Assembly (NCBI GenBank): GCA_012516115.1
Contig: JAAYXC010000400.1
Location: forward strand, 1 to 25,359
DNA from: Bacillota bacterium
GTDB taxonomy: Bacteria; Bacillota; UBA4882; JAAYXC01
Length of the DNA: 25,359 nucleotides
Direction: 5' to 3'
Each line of letters starts with the position of its first letter. Position 1 is the stretch's first letter. Positions 24,291 through 25,359 of this stretch are shown here, one piece after another. The notes below the pieces were generated by a model that saw only the letters and a list, made by a program, of their open reading frames with translations, did no database searches and was not told the DNA's origin. Made by a program: the position numbers and the translations under genes.

Positions 24291-24767
24291 TTAGTCTCCG
24301 ACCAGCCCGCGTAGGAATTCTTTAAAGGCCCGGGTGTCACGGGCCCATAGATCTTTTAGGCGCAAGGCTTTCTTTACCACCAGCGCCACTTTTTCCGGGT
24401 CGAGGTCGGTGTCGTAGGCGTGACGGAAGAAATGGCGGAAGGCCCTCAATTCATTGAGGCATCCGAAGGTGTCCTCATTGATGAATGCCGGCCTTACCCC
24501 TTCGATGGCGAGCCGCATCCTCTCCAATAAACTCTTATGCCAGCGCGCATCATCGATTGTATTCTCGAAAACACCGGCTATTTCGGAAAAAATCTTTTCA
24601 CAGCCGGAATAAAGTTGGTTAAGATAAAAAGCCGTCTCCACAAGATGGCCGTAATCACCGTTTTTTTGATAACGCTCCCAACTCTGATTAAATTTATCGT
24701 ATATGCCGGCCTGCCGGCGGTTGAGATCTTCTATCTCACTCAGCAGGAGAAGGATTCTCTCTTTCAT
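24291..24767 (-). CDS. HEPN-domain (HepT-like) ribonuclease toxin
   Basis: This 158-residue all-helical protein carries the HEPN RNase motif Rx4H as R111-HFFR-H116 followed by AY, at the place expected in HepT proteins. HepT-type toxins cleave RNA and are silenced by a partner MNT protein that transfers AMP to the Tyr near the motif; Tyr118 is present here. Its start overlaps the MNT gene by 32 nt (GGGAGG, 7 nt spacing), a typical antitoxin-toxin arrangement. Base composition is clearly more AT-rich than the neighbouring genes (for example 24590-24700), which points to horizontal transfer. It could be an uncharacterised HEPN subfamily, since it is longer than classic HepT. Confidence 0.8.
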   Translation of the reverse strand: MKERILLLLSEIEDLNRRQAGIYDKFNQSWERYQKNGDYGHLVETAFYLNQLYSGCEKIFSEIAGVFENTIDDARWHKSLLERMRLAIEGVRPAFINEDTFGCLNELRAFRHFFRHAYDTDLDPEKVALVVKKALRLKDLWARDTRAFKEFLRGLVGD

Positions 24768-25122
24768 AAACTATCCTCCCCTCACGTTTGATTTTTTCTC
24801 CGAAAGGGAGCCGGGAGAGTTCCCGCAGATCGATCTCCTGCTCCAACCGGCGGTCCAATTCCGTCCATAGGGCGAAAAACTCGGCCGGAGAAAGCCGGCC
24901 TTCCACCGCCAGGTCCACGTCCGAGTCCGGCCGCTGGCGGCCGCGGAGGGTGGAACCGTAGAGGTAGACCCTCTCCACGGGGAAAAGAGGGGCCACCGCG
25001 GCCACGGCCTCTTTCACCTTGGCCAGGATCTCTTGGCACGCCGATTCCCCGGCCCGGCGCGCCTTTTCTTCTTTGGCCGCAAGAAACCGGCGGATGCGGG
25101 ATATTTCTTCCGGGGTCGGCAT
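24736..25122 (-). CDS. MNT-domain nucleotidyltransferase antitoxin (MntA-like)
   Basis: The protein has 128 residues. After an N-terminal helix (ISRIRRFLAAKEEKARRAGE) the minimal nucleotidyltransferase core shows GSx10DxD: Gly56-Ser57 in YLYGSTLRGR and Asp68/Asp70 in SDVDLAVEG. The C-terminal part (ELDRRLEQEIDLRELSRLPF) supplies the third acidic residue. MntA-like proteins neutralise HepT by attaching AMP. ATG 25122 has GGAGGAGG directly upstream; a longer in-frame start at 25248 would add 42 low-complexity residues and is not shared with the paralogue at 22587. The paralogue aligns from its ATG, which confirms this start. Confidence 0.85.
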   Translation of the reverse strand: MPTPEEISRIRRFLAAKEEKARRAGESACQEILAKVKEAVAAVAPLFPVERVYLYGSTLRGRQRPDSDVDLAVEGRLSPAEFFALWTELDRRLEQEIDLRELSRLPFGEKIKREGRIVYERENPSPAE

Positions 25123-25238
25123 TCTTCCTCCTCCGGCCGGGCCCCTGGGACCGGCGGCCTTAGTCCTTGGACTTGGTAGGCTTTCTCCTCCTTGCCGCCC
25201 GACTACCGGGAAAAACGGAGAAAACGGCGGCATTATGA

Positions 25239-25247
25239 ATTCTACCA
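25239..25247 (-). promoter_or_regulatory. Extended -10 promoter candidate for MNT-HEPN
   Basis: On the minus strand TGGTAGAAT reads as TGn-TATAAT with one mismatch. It lies in a short AT-rich patch about 115 nt upstream of the MNT start. No good -35 is present, as is common for extended -10 promoters. Confidence 0.35.
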
Positions 25248-25289
25248 TATTTACCGGTTGACCGGGAGGCCCCTGGGGATCTCTCGATC

Positions 25290-25343
25290 GCGGGGGCCTG
25301 ACGACCCCCGCTACAGCAGGGGAAGCCCTCCGGGCTAAGACCG
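25290..25343. repeat. Intergenic double-hairpin repeat, copy 2
   Basis: GCGGGGG and CCCCCGC form a 7-bp stem with an 8-nt loop, followed by TACAGC and a second hairpin AGCCCTCCGGGCT. It aligns with 22604-22658 in the same orientation. Both copies lie upstream of an MNT gene. Confidence 0.7.
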
Positions 25344-25359
25344 AATCCGTCCCCAGGGC

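Overview
The window reads as GC-rich chromosomal DNA from a bacterium with Bacillota-like gene order. The cluster ftsE-ftsX-ctpA/B-(MinJ-like PDZ membrane protein)-divergent polysaccharide deacetylase recalls the ftsEX/ctpB/minJ neighbourhood of Bacillus subtilis, and candidate Gram-positive-type SigA, SigH and LexA sites are visible. Two secreted beta-barrel-like proteins, one ending in phenylalanine like a true outer-membrane porin, suggest a diderm lineage within or near the Bacillota. That placement is inference. Every convincing gene lies on the minus strand.

Layout, in window coordinates. 1-7602: the 5' 2534 codons of a giant secreted RHS/YD-repeat protein that runs off the left edge before its C-terminal tip; it has its own promoter and a roughly 190-nt leader. 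7603-8149: leader, a possible gene remnant and one copy of a small inverted-repeat element. 8150-9375: a translationally coupled pair, an unknown 121-residue protein and a CBS-GGDEF signalling protein. 9536-11302: an IS1634-type insertion sequence with an intact transposase that appears to be expressed leaderless. 11471-16793: a tightly packed cell-division and envelope operon, ftsE-ftsX-ctpA-minJ-like-yibQ-like, ended by a strong hairpin terminator. 17008-20525: two signal-peptide beta-barrel proteins flanking an orphan sugar-ABC-transporter ATPase of the UgpC/MsmX type. 20835-22220: phosphomannomutase/phosphoglucomutase. 22252-22587: a second inverted-repeat element that has replaced the 3' half of an MNT nucleotidyltransferase gene. 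22735-25122: an intact MNT-HEPN toxin-antitoxin pair directly upstream of murJ (lipid II flippase). Two copies of an intergenic double-hairpin repeat lie at 22604-22658 and 25290-25343.

How the parts fit: much of the window concerns the cell envelope. FtsEX, CtpA, the MinJ-like protein, YibQ and MurJ handle septum and peptidoglycan work, PMM/PGM supplies sugar phosphates for surface polysaccharide, the barrel proteins probably sit in an outer membrane, and the RHS protein is a large surface or secreted polymer. The accessory layer (IS, MNT-HEPN with a broken paralogue, short inverted-repeat elements, intergenic hairpin repeats) is interleaved with it. The most unusual signal is the small CGTGCTCGTGCTCG...CGTAATCG/CGATTACG element, whose two copies both sit at the broken end of a coding sequence and extend it with the same Leu-Val-Leu-Val tail.
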